49,621 nucleotides of DNA from Spirogloea muscicola (taxonomy: Eukaryota > Streptophyta > Zygnematophyceae > Spirogloeales > Spirogloeaceae). Within the stretch, counting starts at the first letter, position 1. Each line of letters begins with the position of its first letter. The translations under genes and the position numbers were made by a program. The notes under the pieces were generated by a model, which was not told the DNA's origin, searched no databases, and saw only the letters and a program-made list of their open reading frames with translations. The stretch lies in contig WELB01000020.1 of assembly GCA_009602725.1 (NCBI GenBank), forward strand, positions 665,182 to 714,802, read 5' to 3'. Shown in pieces: positions 23,674-34,206 of the stretch.

Positions 23674-24473
23674 ATGTGCCGGTTGCGCTGGCTGCAGCCT
23701 CTGGCTGTAGAGAGAACGCGGCTGCTGATATTAATAGAGCGGCTGTAAAAGCCAGCCAGATGCATACAGGTGTTCATGACAGAGCCATAGGCTAGGCAGA
23801 CATGGCGCTCTTAGTAATCCCGTGTCAGCAGTAGGAAGTCAGATGAGCTGAGGAAAATCGTATATTAGAAACTAATGAGGGGAGGAAGAGCAACCCCCCT
23901 GCGCAAACCAGAGGCTGCTGCAAGGAGAATGCGGCTGCTGATATTAAAGAATCGGCTGTAAACTGCAGCCAGATGCATACAGGTATTCATGATGGAGCCA
24001 GAGGCTAGGCAGACAGGGCGCCCTCAATACCCCCCGTGTCAGCTGAAGAAAGTGCTCGCCCATTGAGGATATGGGCTGGAAATGCCAGCCCAAAAAGAAT
24101 GAACAGAGTACGAGAAGGGGGCCAGGGGAAGCATTAAGAAAAACAAGCACACAAAGCAGCTACGAATCACTCAGTAAAGAATCGGCTGTAAACTGCCAGC
24201 CAGATGCATACAGGTGTTCATAACGGAGCCAAAGGCTAGGCAGACAGGGCGCCCTCAATACCCCGTGTCAGCAGTAGAAAGTCAGATGAGCTGAGGGGAG
24301 GAAGAGCAACCCCGCTGCGCAAACCAGAGGCTGCTGCAAGGGCGCGACCAGCCCGGCGATGCAAAGCAATCGCCTGGGACCACTGTAGACACATAGATAA
24401 AGGCATTCGGTAGCAGGAAACAAGACCCAAAGGCACCGAGCCACCGGGAAGGGCTGGCACGTTGCCCTTCCAG
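23674..24473 (-). mobile_element. Three stacked retrotransposon 3' ends on the minus strand, copies 5a-5c
   Basis: On the minus strand three truncated ends follow one another. The longest (24473 to about 24185) has LPGGSVPLGLVSCYRM, LHRRAGRALAAASGLRSG and LLLTRG, and differs only slightly from copy 3 at 11800-12090. A tail of a second subfamily with a stem-loop unit (24046-24180) follows. Then come two shorter ends, at about 24045-23925 and 23924-23700. The last one contains a short insertion near 23850-23885. All share the tail cgccctgtctgcctagcct and the AGCCGATTCTTT / ATATCAGCAGCCGC unit. Confidence 0.75.
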
Positions 24474-25511
24474 GCGGCTCTCCGCTCTGCCCGGGATGCG
24501 CTGCATGCAGATCACCCCGCCCTGGTGCCACGGGCCGTCCCGTTCGCGCACCTCGCGCGCACGGCCGACCTCCGGGCCCAACCTCGCTTCATGGCAGAGG
24601 TAGATGCGGCCGCCTTCACCACGGCGATGGGGCTTTTGCCATCGGCCGACCTCCGGGGGCGCGCGCGGTTGCTCTCGGCATCCTCACCAGGGGCGGCAGC
24701 TTGACTGTGTGCCCTGCCTATCCACGATGCGCTCCGCATGCCTGACGACGCCTTCAGCACGGCGGTGCACCGCCTCCTCGGCCTCCACCCACCCTGCCTC
24801 AGTGGAGTACAGCAGTGTGAGTGCGGAGAGCGCGGTTCCGACGCGGCATCGTTGGCAGCTCACATGCTGAGGTGCGCATGGGGCGGGGAGCGGACAGGAA
24901 CACACGACCTGCTGCGGGATGCCATGTTTGGCATCTTTGTCGAGGCCGGTTATGCGGTGGCGCTCGAGAACACCAGCGTCATGCCTCCGACCGTTGGGGC
25001 GGATGGCCGCATCCACACCTGGCGCGCCGACCTCGTCGCCAGTGCGCTCGGCGGGGGACCTCGGCTCATCGCAGACGTCGTCACAACTGACAGCTTCGTT
25101 TCCAGCAGCGCGAAACGCTCGTCGGAGGAGGCGGGCTACGCAGTCAGCCAAGCGGCGGGCGAAAAGGAACGGAAGTTTTTAGATCACCCGGTGGGAGACG
25201 CGTTCGTTCCACTGGCAGTCGACGTGCACGGAGCCTTTGGCTCGGAATGGCTTGACTTGCTCCACCGCCTGGCGCGGCGTGTAGCGGCCCGCCGCCTCGG
25301 GCAGCAGGGCGAGCAGCCCGGCTTCAACGTCGCCGGGTCCCTCGCTCAAGTGTTCCGTATGCGTTTGGCCGTCTCGATGCAGCGGTCCCTTGCCTTCGCG
25401 ATTCACTTGCGCGCAGGCCGAGCTTTGGCGGCGGCCTCCGGCTTCCATCAGGGCGACGTCTTTCCGCCAGCTAGCTACTCGGACTTGCATCTCCTGACTA
25501 GAGGTTACTGA
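24474..25511 (+). mobile_element. Retrotransposon copy 6: longest endonuclease region, one nonsense codon
   Basis: The frame runs from about 24474 to TGA at 25511. It is broken by one in-frame TGA (24702-24704) at the position where copy 8 has Trp in SPGAAAWLSALPL. Before the zinc knuckle is LRGRARLLSASSPGAAA, which links this domain to the segment that normally follows the reverse transcriptase. Then CECGERG...H..HMLRC, RTGTHDLLRDAMFGIF, EAGYAVALENTSVMP, RADLVASALGGG, LIADVVTTDSF, ERKFLDHPVGD, FVPLAVDVHGAFG, FRMRLAVSMQRSLAFAIHLR and LHLLTRGY. The reverse transcriptase itself is absent. It abuts the minus-strand copies back-to-back. Confidence 0.85.
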
Positions 25512-25680
25512 GCGTTCCCTGGCTGATGTCTTAGTCCTAGTCGTTCGCACTCAGGCTCCCTCAGACCTTGTCCACTCCTTTGGGCTGGCCTTTCCCAGCC
25601 ACCAGTCAATCTGGCCGCGCTTCATTGAAGGGCTGCACCCTGTTTCCGGCGCCGCTGGTCAGCTTGAGAGGCCAGCAGCG
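25512..25680 (+). repeat. 3' tail of copy 6 with stem-loop unit
   Basis: The tail has CAGACCTTGTCCACTCCTTT, then GGGCTGG (25586) with a loop and CCAGCC, then a variant box (CAGTCAATCTGGCCGCGCTT). The reverse of this variant occurs at 45116-45170, so it is a defined subtype. Confidence 0.75.
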
Positions 25681-25716
25681 AAAGAAGGGGTTTCCCACTG
25701 CCCCCATCTCTGGATC

Positions 25717-26480
25717 ATGGCGGCGCTGCCGACGGCTGCGGCGGCGGAGGCGGCGGCGGCTGCTGCGGCGGCGGAGGCCGAGCTCTCCTTGAGAGCGTCG
25801 CGCCTGGGGCAGAAGGCCCGCAGCAGCTAGTGAACCTTCGCTCGGACCCGCTTGCGTCTGCGAGACGTCGTGGTGACTCTGCGGTGAGCAGCCTTGACGT
25901 ATTGTGCTGTCTATCGCGAGCATATTACCCAAGCGCTAGTTTTTGATTCTACTCCGTTACAACTGTCGATTGAGGGCTTGCGGCATCTCAACCGTGTAGC
26001 ACTTGTTAACCTTGCCATATCATCATTTTGTGGACAAGGTACTGCACCCATTGCTTGCGTGTACATGCTGGCATAGACATAGAAGCTGGGCTGTGCTGCT
26101 AACCAGATTGGGAGTACCAAGTAACGGCATCTGGCACACCAACAGAACGAGCCAATTACAAAGTGATACAAACGAGTGATTCAAGTCTTGCTGGGAGCTC
26201 AAGTAGATGAATCAGCAATGCACTGATCTGGGGGTTAGGGTTTCAATCGTCTAATTTTTCTATGAGGCTTAGGTTTTGCTGAGTATGTTCACAAAAATCT
26301 CACTTGCAGTGTGCATGCACCGCACCACTTTCTGACTTTGAGCTGTAAAATACCGTCAACTATGATTACTGTCGTTGCTGATGTCAAGGTGCCGTGGCGG
26401 CGGGTGCGGCGCAGATGTCCACGCTGGGGGCGTACTGCGGCCTTGGCAAGCAGGCGCATCGGTGACGCAGGCCCTCCCTT
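25717..26480 (+). CDS. Possible small gene with Ala-rich start (unrecognised)
   Basis: An ATG at 25717 in a good context opens 37 codons: MAALPTAAAAEAA..., an Ala-rich stretch, then ELSLRASRLGQKARSS and a TAG at 25828. A second GC-rich coding-like block at about 26388-26468 reads GAVAAGAAQMSTLGAYCGLG and ends at TGA. The two could be exons of one short protein, but no splice pair I tried joined them in frame. I do not recognise the product. The GC contrast with the AT-rich surroundings is the main reason to list it. Confidence 0.22.
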
Positions 26481-26544
26481 GCCACACAGTCAGCTTGCCA
26501 GCCTTCCCCTAATGTTGCTTTGCGCGTCCATTCCTGCATCTTGC

Positions 26545-26700
26545 ACCATTTGCATCGGGTTACCAAAGCCGTGATAAGTTCAAATTGATTACAAAAGCTG
26601 GGTCACTCTCCATCTGGTTACCAAAGCCGAGGTACTTTCAATTGAGTTACAAAGCCGAGTCCATTTGATCCTTTATTACTTGCAAAGCGGACTTTCGGAC
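26545..26700 (+). repeat. Degenerate tandem repeat, about 45 bases per unit
   Basis: Three to four imperfect units built around GGTTACCAAAGCCG / GAGTTACAAAGCCGAG, each followed by TTTCAA or TTTGAT. The units are diverged, and no coding sense is apparent. Confidence 0.55.
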
Positions 26701-26899
26701 TGAAGACTCGACTGCTTATCTTTTGTGACTCCTTGGATTGCTTAGCTTCTGTGGCTTATATCAGATTCATGCTTGTTGTTGGCCGAATTCACTTGTACAT
26801 TCAACATTGTACAAGACTACGGGCAGGCAAGCTCGTCAATCTGGACGATTCAAATAGCACAGATCTCGTTGACGATGATCTATCTGCAAACTTCAGAAA

Positions 26900-27240
26900 C
26901 CTCACAATGATCTTTGAGGTGTGTATCAGGTCATGCTCGACAAGGAGTCGCGCTCAAAAGCCTGGATGACATTTTACAGGTGCGACCCTTTCAAGCTTCT
27001 GGGAAAGACAAGATCGAAGAGAAAGAGCTTCTTGTCAAGAAAACTCCATCAGGTACCACCAAGGTGCATGTTGCAATACCTGATATGTCTCCGGAAATGA
27101 ACTATGGTCCTGAGCAGTATCTACCACGTCCTACTGTGACTTGTCACATTTATCGAAAGGCAGGTCATACAAAAAGGATTGTACTGCATTACACCAGACA
27201 GCAGGAGTTACATGTTCCTTCAGCGGAAGGGCGGGTCAAA
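26900..27240 (+). mobile_element. Gag-like retrotransposon fragment, plus arm of an inverted pair
   Basis: Reads SGKDKIEEKELLVKKTPSG, MSPEMNYGPEQYLPRP and CHIYRKAGH, then IVLHYTRQQELHVPSAE. CHIYRKAGH is a damaged CCHC zinc knuckle whose second cysteine has become Tyr. Upstream, a VYQVMLD segment is shared with the opposite arm. It looks like the nucleic-acid-binding end of a copia-type Gag, a weak family call. It is non-functional. Confidence 0.65.
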
Positions 27241-27344
27241 GTGACTGCACTGTTGGAAGAAGCATCAGGAGAATTTGCCTGCTCAATTTTGCAATAAGAA
27301 TAAGTAGACAGAGGTCTTCCAAAGATTGAAATTCACTATTAGTC

Positions 27345-27680
27345 ACTCTTCCACAAAAAGTACATGTAGCTCCTGTGGTCTGGTGTAATGCAGCACAATT
27401 CCTTCCTTCCTTCCTCTATGACCTGCCTTACCACAAGTGTGACAAATTGCAGCAGGACGTGGTTGATACTGCTTACGACCATGGTTCATTTCCTGAGACA
27501 TATCAGGAAATGCACCATGTGCCTTGGTTGTATCTGATGGAGTCTTCCAGACAGGAAGCTCTTTCTCTTCCGTCTTGTCTTTTCCAGAAGCTGGCGCACC
27601 TGTGGATTTCACGCGCGAGAATTTCAGACACATTATCTAGCATGATCTGATACACATCTTCAAGGTCATAAGGATGTTAT
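27345..27680 (-). mobile_element. Gag-like retrotransposon fragment, minus arm of an inverted pair
   Basis: On the minus strand reads VYQIMLD, SGKDKTEEKELPVWKTPSD, MSQEMNHGRKQYQPRP and CHTCGKAGHRGRKEG, then IVLHYTRPQELHVLFVEE and TGA. The knuckle keeps C-x2-C-x4-H but lacks the last Cys. It is clearly homologous to the plus arm at 26900-27240, separated by about 105 bases, so the two form a large imperfect palindrome. Confidence 0.7.
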
Positions 27681-27984
27681 GAAGTTGTTGCTTTCGCATC
27701 ATTGATAAGTTCTGCACATGCTACATTGCTTTCCCAGCAAAACCTTGTAGGGAATGGGTTGCTAAACTTGTCGGCTGATTGTGTCTTGTCAGCTGATCGT
27801 GGTATGTGAGTTCTCTATCAAACTGACATATCTATAGTAACAGGCAGTTACAGATTCTAAGTGCATTGAACTTCAAAATGCTTACAATGTATGGCATTTT
27901 CTGGAAATCGTTGAGACAGACATTTTAACGTTTCCTCAACAGGATCCTCAATCAAGTATGGTCACGCTTCTTTCTCGGCTGGTG

Positions 27985-28275
27985 TAGCACTTATTGCTTA
28001 TCCTACTCCAAGTAATTTAAGCTACTGGTGGAATTTTGGTTCTTTTGCAGTCATTTGCTTGATCATCCAAATAGCTACCGGTGTATTCTTGGCTATGCAC
28101 TATACACCTCATCTTGATCTTGCTTTCTTATGAGAAAGCATGTAATGATAGACGTAACAGGAGGTTGGTTGCTTCGTCACATGCCTGCGAATGGAGCCAG
28201 CATGTTTTCTATTGTTGTTTACCTTCACATTTTTCACGGTCTTTATCATGGAAGTTATGCTAGTCCAAGAGAACA
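27985..28275 (+). pseudogene. cob: Nuclear copy of mitochondrial cytochrome b (cob) fragment
   Basis: Translation gives [39 protein letters not shown] and LDLAF. After a frame-breaking change (in-frame TGA/TAA at about 28130-28150) it continues [39 protein letters not shown]. These are the N-terminal transmembrane helices of apocytochrome b with the haem-ligand region. Base composition is distinctly AT-richer than the neighbouring exons. The fragment is partial, disrupted and without a transit sequence, so it is a mitochondrial insertion (NUMT). Confidence 0.9.
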
Positions 28276-28575
28276 CCGGGGAGAGTGGTGTTAAGTCTCA
28301 TAACTTCTTCCGTGTATTGTATCAACATATTGCCGGCATCACCAGTGAAATATTTGGCCAAGAGGATCGAATTCTGTTCTCGTCCGACCAGGCAACACTG
28401 TGGGCTAATCTCACAGAGTTCGGAGAGAGAGTGATCCTTGACCTCGGCCAAAGGTGACCCACCGTAAGTCCCTTAGGTATTTGGAACGGTCCTATGCTAA
28501 GGGGCCTAAGGTCACAGTGTGGCGTTAGTACCCACGGGAAAGCACATACAATGCTAACAGGCAATAAGACAGAGC
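28276..28575. other. Unassigned sequence after the cob fragment
   Basis: Continues the NUMT on the right; it may be further mitochondrial DNA (for example intron or spacer) or nuclear filler. I could not assign it. It ends at a run of stem-loop boxes (28578-28670) in which a box of the form GGCTCTCCCAAAGGGGGCA occurs twice. Confidence 0.4.
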
Positions 28576-28844
28576 TCCTTAATAGAAAGAAATTGGCTCT
28601 CCCAAAGGGGGCACGTAAAGCGGCTCTCCCAAAGGGGGCAAGGGCTGTGTACAGCCAGCCCGAAAAAGATTGAGAATGGCAAGGAGACGGGTCGACGAAG
28701 TGCAGAACAAGCAAGCGAACGAGTACCCCGGTGTAGGTACAGAGTGGGGGTAATTTCGCCTGAAGCCATGATGTTTCTCCGGATGCGCAAGTCTCTGGTC
28801 GTGTGAGTCACTGCAGTCTAAAAAGATACAGGTTCAGATTTGGA

Positions 28845-29550
28845 CCTCTAACTTCGCCCACAGGGGCGAGAGGCCGGTCCCACGATCTCCTGAGGGACGG
28901 CATGCATAGCGTGTTCTTGGAGGCGGGCTACACAGTGGCCGTGGAGAACACGTCCGTCATGCCCATCCAGCTGGCCGCAGACGGTAAGCTCCATGCCCGA
29001 CGCGCTGACCTGGTCACCATCCCGCCTGGAGGAGGTCCTCGCATCATTGCGGATGTCGTGACCTCCGAATCCGTCGACTCTGCCAACCCCACAAAATCGC
29101 TGCGGCAGCAGGGCATGCGGTCGGCCTGGCGGCCCATGGCGCAAATTATGTCAATTACCCTGCTGGCGATGAGTCCGCGGCACTTCGGATCGACTTGCAC
29201 GGGGCTTTCGGCAGTCGCTGGCTGGACGTCCTGCAGCGACTCGCCCGGCAGGCCATCGATCGTCGGCAGGGTCTGCAAGGGGAGAAAGTGCTCGCCCATT
29301 GAGGATAGGTCTGGAAAAGCCAGCCCATAAAAGCATGAACAGAGTATGGGGGAGCTGCCCGGCTTCAATGCTGCAGGGTCGCTTGCCCAGGTTTTCCATA
29401 TGCGGCTGTCAGTCTCTTTCCAGCGCTCCCTTGCTCACGCAGTCCAAATGTGAGCAGGCCGCGCTGTGACTGCTGCATCTGGGTCTAGGCGAGGGGTTCG
29501 TTCCCAGCTGCGAATACTCCGACTTGCTGCTGCTCACTCGTGATTACTAA
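28845..29550 (+). mobile_element. Retrotransposon copy 7, interrupted by a stem-loop unit
   Basis: Begins within the zinc-knuckle linker (GRSHDLLRDGM) and keeps EAGYTVAVENTSVMP, RRADLVTIPPGGG and IIADVVTSES. A frameshift follows near 29100. A frame carrying RLARQAIDRRQGLQG is then cut at 29283 by a 65-base stem-loop unit and resumes as GELPGFNAAGSLAQVF, MRLSVSFQRSLAHAVQ and LLLLTRDY with TAA. Other disruptions include a TGA after HAVQM. Inactive. Confidence 0.8.
29284..29348 (-). repeat. Stem-loop unit inserted in copy 7 with a 5-bp duplication
   Basis: A 65-base unit in minus orientation: GAAAGTGCTCGCCCATTGAG, then the stem (TCTGG/CCAG..), then ATGAACAGAGTATG. GGGGA stands on both sides (29279-29283 and 29349-29353). 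Removing the unit and one GGGGA restores the codons for LQGELPGFNAAG exactly as in the other copies. This defines both ends of the unit. Confidence 0.85.
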
Positions 29551-29559
29551 GCTTCCATC

Positions 29560-29690
29560 TGTGATAGTCTCGTGTCTAGCTGTGTGGTTTTAGGCGCCTT
29601 CCGGCTCTTTGGACCTTATCCATTCTTTTTGGGCTGGCCTTTCCCAGCCCCTACCTTCTATGGGAGGACGCTTTCTTCTTCTTTTCCCAA
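29560..29690 (+). repeat. Shared 3' tail of copy 7 with stem-loop unit
   Basis: The tail contains gtctcgtgtctagctgtg and ggcgccttccggctctttgg, as at 1044 and 10910. A perfect-arm unit follows at 29621-29678: GGGCTGG, then CCAGCCC, then CTATGGGAGGACGCTTTCTT. Confidence 0.75.
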
Positions 29691-29984
29691 TGACATTGCA
29701 AGATATTTACAACCTCCAATGTTGGCCTCTTATCAGACTGCCTTCCTTGTCAGCCTGGCCAAGGCGACCAACTTCTTATTCGCTTTCTGTATCTTGTGGT
29801 CTGCATACGTCAGCATTTGCCTCTATATCTACTTATCGACTTATCGATGATCTGGCATCGGATACATCTCGCATCTGCAGGCCAGCGTACCCTCGGCCAT
29901 GGCGGCCTCGGCTGCCGCCTGCTCGCTAGCGTCTGCAGGCCAGCGTACCTTGGCAGCTGGGCTTCGGTCGCCACGTCGGTGGCT

Positions 29985-30969
29985 CAGCGCTTCCTCCAGG
30001 ATGGGCAGCCCATGCTGCAGCCTGCGGCGGATGTGGCGACCTGCTCGTCGCCTTCTCTGGTGGCGCTCCTCCCTCCGACAGACGTGCGCGGCCATGCTCG
30101 GCTGCGGTCGGCATCCTCCCCTGGCGCGGCAGCCTGGCTCTCCGCGCTCCCCCTCTACGATGCACTCAGGATGCCGGATGAACACTTCCGCACGGCAATC
30201 CATGGCCTGCTGGGGGTCTCCCCGCCCTGTCTGCTAGGCGTGCTGCAGTGCGAGTGCGGGGAACGGTCGACGGCCCCGGCGGAGCTGGCGGCACATGTCC
30301 TCCGCTGCGCTACTGGAGGTGAACACACCGCTGCTCACGACCTCCTCAGAGATGCCATGTTCGGCAATTTCCAGGAGGCGGAATACACTGTCGCTCTGGA
30401 GAACACTTCAATCATGCCCATCTGGCAGATGCCTGATGGACTGCACACTCGCCGTGTCGATTCGGAGGCTTCCACGCCAGGCGGCAGCCCGCGCGTCATG
30501 GCCGATGTGGTCACCAGCGATGTGGTGGATCGCGCCAACCCGGGGCTTCTGCCTCGAGGGCTGGCCATGCAGCGGCCAACGCCGCTCGCTGCAAGGCGGC
30601 CAAATTCGACCAGACCACCCGGCTGGGGACGAGTTCGTACCCCTGGCCGTGGATGTGCACGGGGCTCTCGGGTCCCAGTGGCTCGACCTGCTAGCCACAC
30701 TTGCGCGGCGCGCTGTGTCCCGCAGGCGAGGTGAGCCGGCTGACTTCAACGCTGCTGGCTCGTGGGCCCAGGTCTGTTGCATGGGTCTGTCAATCTCCCT
30801 CCAGCGGTCCATGGCCCACGCCTTGCATCTGCGTGCTGGCAGTGCTCTCGTTGCAGCCTCTGGCTGTCGTCAGGGGGATTGTTCTCCGGTAGCTAGTCTG
30901 TCGGGTTTGAGGCTTCTTTCCCGTAGCTACTCAGTGGGCCATCCTACACCCGTTCTGACAGCGCTGTAG
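29985..30969 (+). mobile_element. Retrotransposon copy 8, frameshifted
   Basis: The second-longest copy. It has VRGHARLRSASSPGAAAWL, LPLYDALRMPDEHF, the zinc knuckle CECGERS...HVLRC, HTAAHDLLRDAMFGNF and VALENTSIMP. The nuclease RxDLV is altered to RRVDSEA. A frameshift near 30545 shifts the frame to DHPAGDEFVPLAVDVHGALG, then GLSISLQRSMAHALHLRAG and LRLLSRSY. The RGY end and its stop are lost, so the frame runs 13 codons further. A short direct repeat (tctgcaggccagcgtacc) lies just upstream at 29875 and 29936. Confidence 0.82.
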
Positions 30970-31004
30970 GTCCGCCGTTTGGCCGCTTCGAAACTTTTGT
31001 CAAT

Positions 31005-31170
31005 TCATTTCGGGCTGGCTTTCGACAGCCCTTGCCCCCATTGGGAGAGCCACTTGTCTCGCATAACACCGCCCTTTAAACCTTCTTCATCCTATCTGGG
31101 CTGGCCATTCTCTATTCACCTGGTTGACTTTCACAGCCGCTCTAATGATATCAGCAGCCGCGGTCTTCTG
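31005..31170 (+). repeat. Two stem-loop units upstream of the GH18 gene
   Basis: Unit one (31005-31056) has GGGCTGG..ACAGCCC and the box CCATTGGGAGAGCCACTT. Unit two (31097-31170) has GGGCTGG, a longer interruption, CACAGCCGC and the ATATCAGCAGCCGC-type box. They lie about 150-300 bases upstream of the CHID1-like start codon. Confidence 0.7.
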
Positions 31171-31319
31171 CTGACACAGAGCCAGGCCTGATTGAGTCAT
31201 TACCGAGGCATCGAGGACCGGCTGGAAGGTCATCAAGCTTAACCGCGGCCAGTAATTGAGGCTGCGTTGGTTGCGGACCCCCTGACCAGCTCCTCCCTTG
31301 CGCCGCCGCCGCGACGGCC

Positions 31320-34206
31320 ATGGCGGCCCCGCCGCCGCCGCCGCCGCCGCTTGCCGCTGCAGCCCGCGACCCGCGACCACATGGTCGCGGGTCGTCGCCG
31401 CCGCCGCCGCTTCTGCTGCTTGTGATTCTCCTGCTGCTGCAGCCGCCGCCGGGCCTCGCGCTGGAGGACGACGAGCGGCCGTCACACCGGTCGCGGCTCG
31501 AGACGGACTTCGCGCCGGCGGACCGGCCGGCGCCCGCGCGCGGCCTCGTCGTCGAGAAGCTCTCCTACCGCTCCGTCCTCAAGGTGCGCCGTCGGCAAGC
31601 CTCTCCTCCTCCTCCTCCGGCGGCGGCGACGGAGGCGGCGGCGGCCCGGCTGACGGCCGGCGCCGGTGTGGCCAGGAGCACGGCCGGTACTGGGCCAACA
31701 CCACGCACCGGCACTTCGACGGGCTTGTGCTTGCGTACGTTACGCCATGGTCAGTAGCCCCCGCGCCCTCCTCGCCGTCGTCTCGCTAGCCGCCGCAACG
31801 CCGGCTCAATGGTCGCCCGAGCGGCGGCCAGCCGCCGGTGACTGGCTGTAATGCATCATCACCTTCAGTGTGAGCCTCAATGAGTGCATGAGGGGCTACG
31901 TTCCGTTGCATTGACAGGAACGCCAAAGGCTACGACGTCGCCAAAACGTTCCGAGCCAAGTTCACGCACGTCTCGCCTGTATGGTACCAACTCAAGCGGT
32001 CCGGCCCTTCCCCATCTAGCTGCTGCCATGTACAGCGGAATCACGGCCCTGGGTCGCTCAGCACTGGCTTCTAGCAGCATTGTAGAATTTTTTTTCGAGG
32101 AGCCAATGGATCTGAAAGTTGCTGCTGGTACATGCAGAGAGACTACTGGATTACGCCTTTACGGCGGTGGTGATGTCGATCTGAAATGGATGGAGTCTGT
32201 CCGCCAAAAGGGCCACCCAATTGTAAGCACTTGCTGCCCTGCATCGGAACTGCTAAGGCTGGTGATAAGGCTGGTGGCCTGTGTTACTGCTAGTCGCCCT
32301 TAAAGCAACAGCATAACGAGCCTACTCAAGATAGGCAGGTGCTTGGCAGCTCTGCAGCTTGCTCGACCTCTTCAGCTACTATGCTGCAAAGCGAGCCCTG
32401 TTTCCAGGTTGACGAACTAACAGAGTTCCTGAGTGCTTCGATCTGGGTGCTGATAAAGAGGTTCCAGGTCTCTCTCTCCAGGCACTTAGAGGAGTAATTT
32501 AGTCACATTGTCGGGGGCACTAGCTCCCTGCCATTCGTTTGACGCTGTCTTATATTGGCAGATATTACCTAGGGTGGTACTGGAAGGGACCGGCTTGGAT
32601 TCGTTCCTGAAGAGCAGCGACGATACAAATCAGGCGATCAGCCTTTTGGTGGATGAATGCAAGTAAGCCTGTCTGCAGTCTCTCGAACCTGTAGCATGTG
32701 GAATGTGGGATTTCCTAAGATAAATCTGCACACAGGTACCAGCAGTGCCTGCTTGAATGTTATGGATTTTGGTCATATACTAGATAAAATCTTTCAAGCA
32801 CGTTTGAAAAGTGGAAAAAGATGTCAGCACTTGTGGAGATGATCTTTATTTTCAAGTGAAGCCCTTGGAGTTCGGCTCCACTTATGATCAGCTGACTGGT
32901 AATTTCACACCCCGTGTTGAAGTACTAACTCTACTCATGCATGAGTATTGCTTCTGTGTTCCAGAGAAAAGGGGTACGATGGCCTCACCCTCGAAGCGTG
33001 GTCATCATGGGCAGCTAACTCCATACTTGACAAGCCTGATTTGCGCCAGAAGGTGTTCTTTCAGCAAGCACTTGTGCAGTAATCAAGCAGCTCAGGCTTT
33101 ACAAACTGCTGTATAGATGATACAAAGAAGTTGACACAACAGGGATGTGTCTGTTGATTGACAATAGTTTGTAAAAACGTCGTTTGAAATATCCTGCTTT
33201 TATAAAACCACTGTTTCCTATGCAGGCCCTGCACTTTGTCAGAAGCCTGGGGTTGGCCTTGCACGAAACACCCAGTCCAGCAAAGGGTGCCGATCGCAAT
33301 ATGCAGCTCATCTTTGTCATTCCCCCCGTTGGCGAAGGCAGCCACCCCTCTGTCTTCACAAGCGCGGACGTGCGCTCATTAGCACCAGACGTGGATGCAT
33401 TTTCATTGATGACGTATGACTACTCGAATACGTACAAGCCCGGGCCAAATGCGCCCATGCCATGGGTGCGCAGCATTTTGCAGGCCATTTTCCCCGATCG
33501 GAAGCCGCACCCTGCAATGGAGAAGGAGCTGCAGCGGCTGAAGGAGGCCGAGGATGAGGCACTGCGGATGCAAGGCCGCGAACTCAAGAGCCTCCCTGAG
33601 GACCCACTGGCTTCCGAAGATTTGACTGCAAGTGATGAGCTTGGGAGAAAGGTCCTCATGGGCTTGAACTTCTTTGGCAATGACTTTGTTTTGCCCCAAG
33701 GTTAGCTCTGCGCCATGAAGCCAAAGCCCTTTGACTGCGGGATGCTTCTTGGGCTTTGATGACGAGTTTCTTCTTGAAGGCAGGCGTTGACAAGCCGGCA
33801 GAGCTCAAAGACATTGCTAGTCTCATGCAACGGTCAGAGAGAGGAAGAGTAAGAGACTGACGAGCAACAAAGACACAGTTCTGTTCTTAACCAGGCAGTC
33901 AGATGTCAGATGTCAAGCAAATTTGCCAGCACCTCACCACAATAGGAGTGGGGTTTATCAGGTGGAGGGCCGGTTTTGGCCGAAAAGTACCTGCAGACGC
34001 TGGACCGGCAGCGGCCAAAGATTGTATGGGAGGTTGAGGCGCAGGAGCATGTTTCCTCATACAAGAAGGCTGGCGAGACGCATGCCATCTTCTTCCCCAC
34101 GCTCCTCTCAATCTCAAGGCGGATCGACGAGGCACGCGCTTGGGGTGTGGGCCTCTCAATCTGGGAGATTGGCCAAGGATTGGACTACTTCTACGACCTT
34201 CTCTGA
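31320..34206 (+). CDS. CHID1-like GH18 (chitinase-domain) protein (8 exons)
   Basis: Exons: 31320-31583, 31676-31749, 31918-31998, 32138-32222, 32562-32662, 32965-33052, 33226-33700 and 33962-34206. All phases join, giving 470 residues. CHID1-type proteins have a GH18 TIM barrel that binds saccharides and are secretory or lysosomal in animals. Residues about 31-41 ([11 protein letters not shown]) after a Pro/Arg leader look like a signal anchor or signal peptide. Family signatures: [112 protein letters not shown]. The GH18 acidic motif is reduced to [10 protein letters not shown] (E212), as in this branch, so catalytic chitinase activity is doubtful. A 40-residue charged insert ([20 protein letters not shown]...) interrupts the barrel compared with animal CHID1. 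Confidence 0.93.

Noticed and set aside
29284-29348. Stem-loop unit as an introner element (mobile spliceosomal intron)
   Set aside because: A GT...AG pair can be drawn, but removing it leaves 14 extra bases and does not restore the frame. Only excision of the whole unit with its duplicated GGGGA does.
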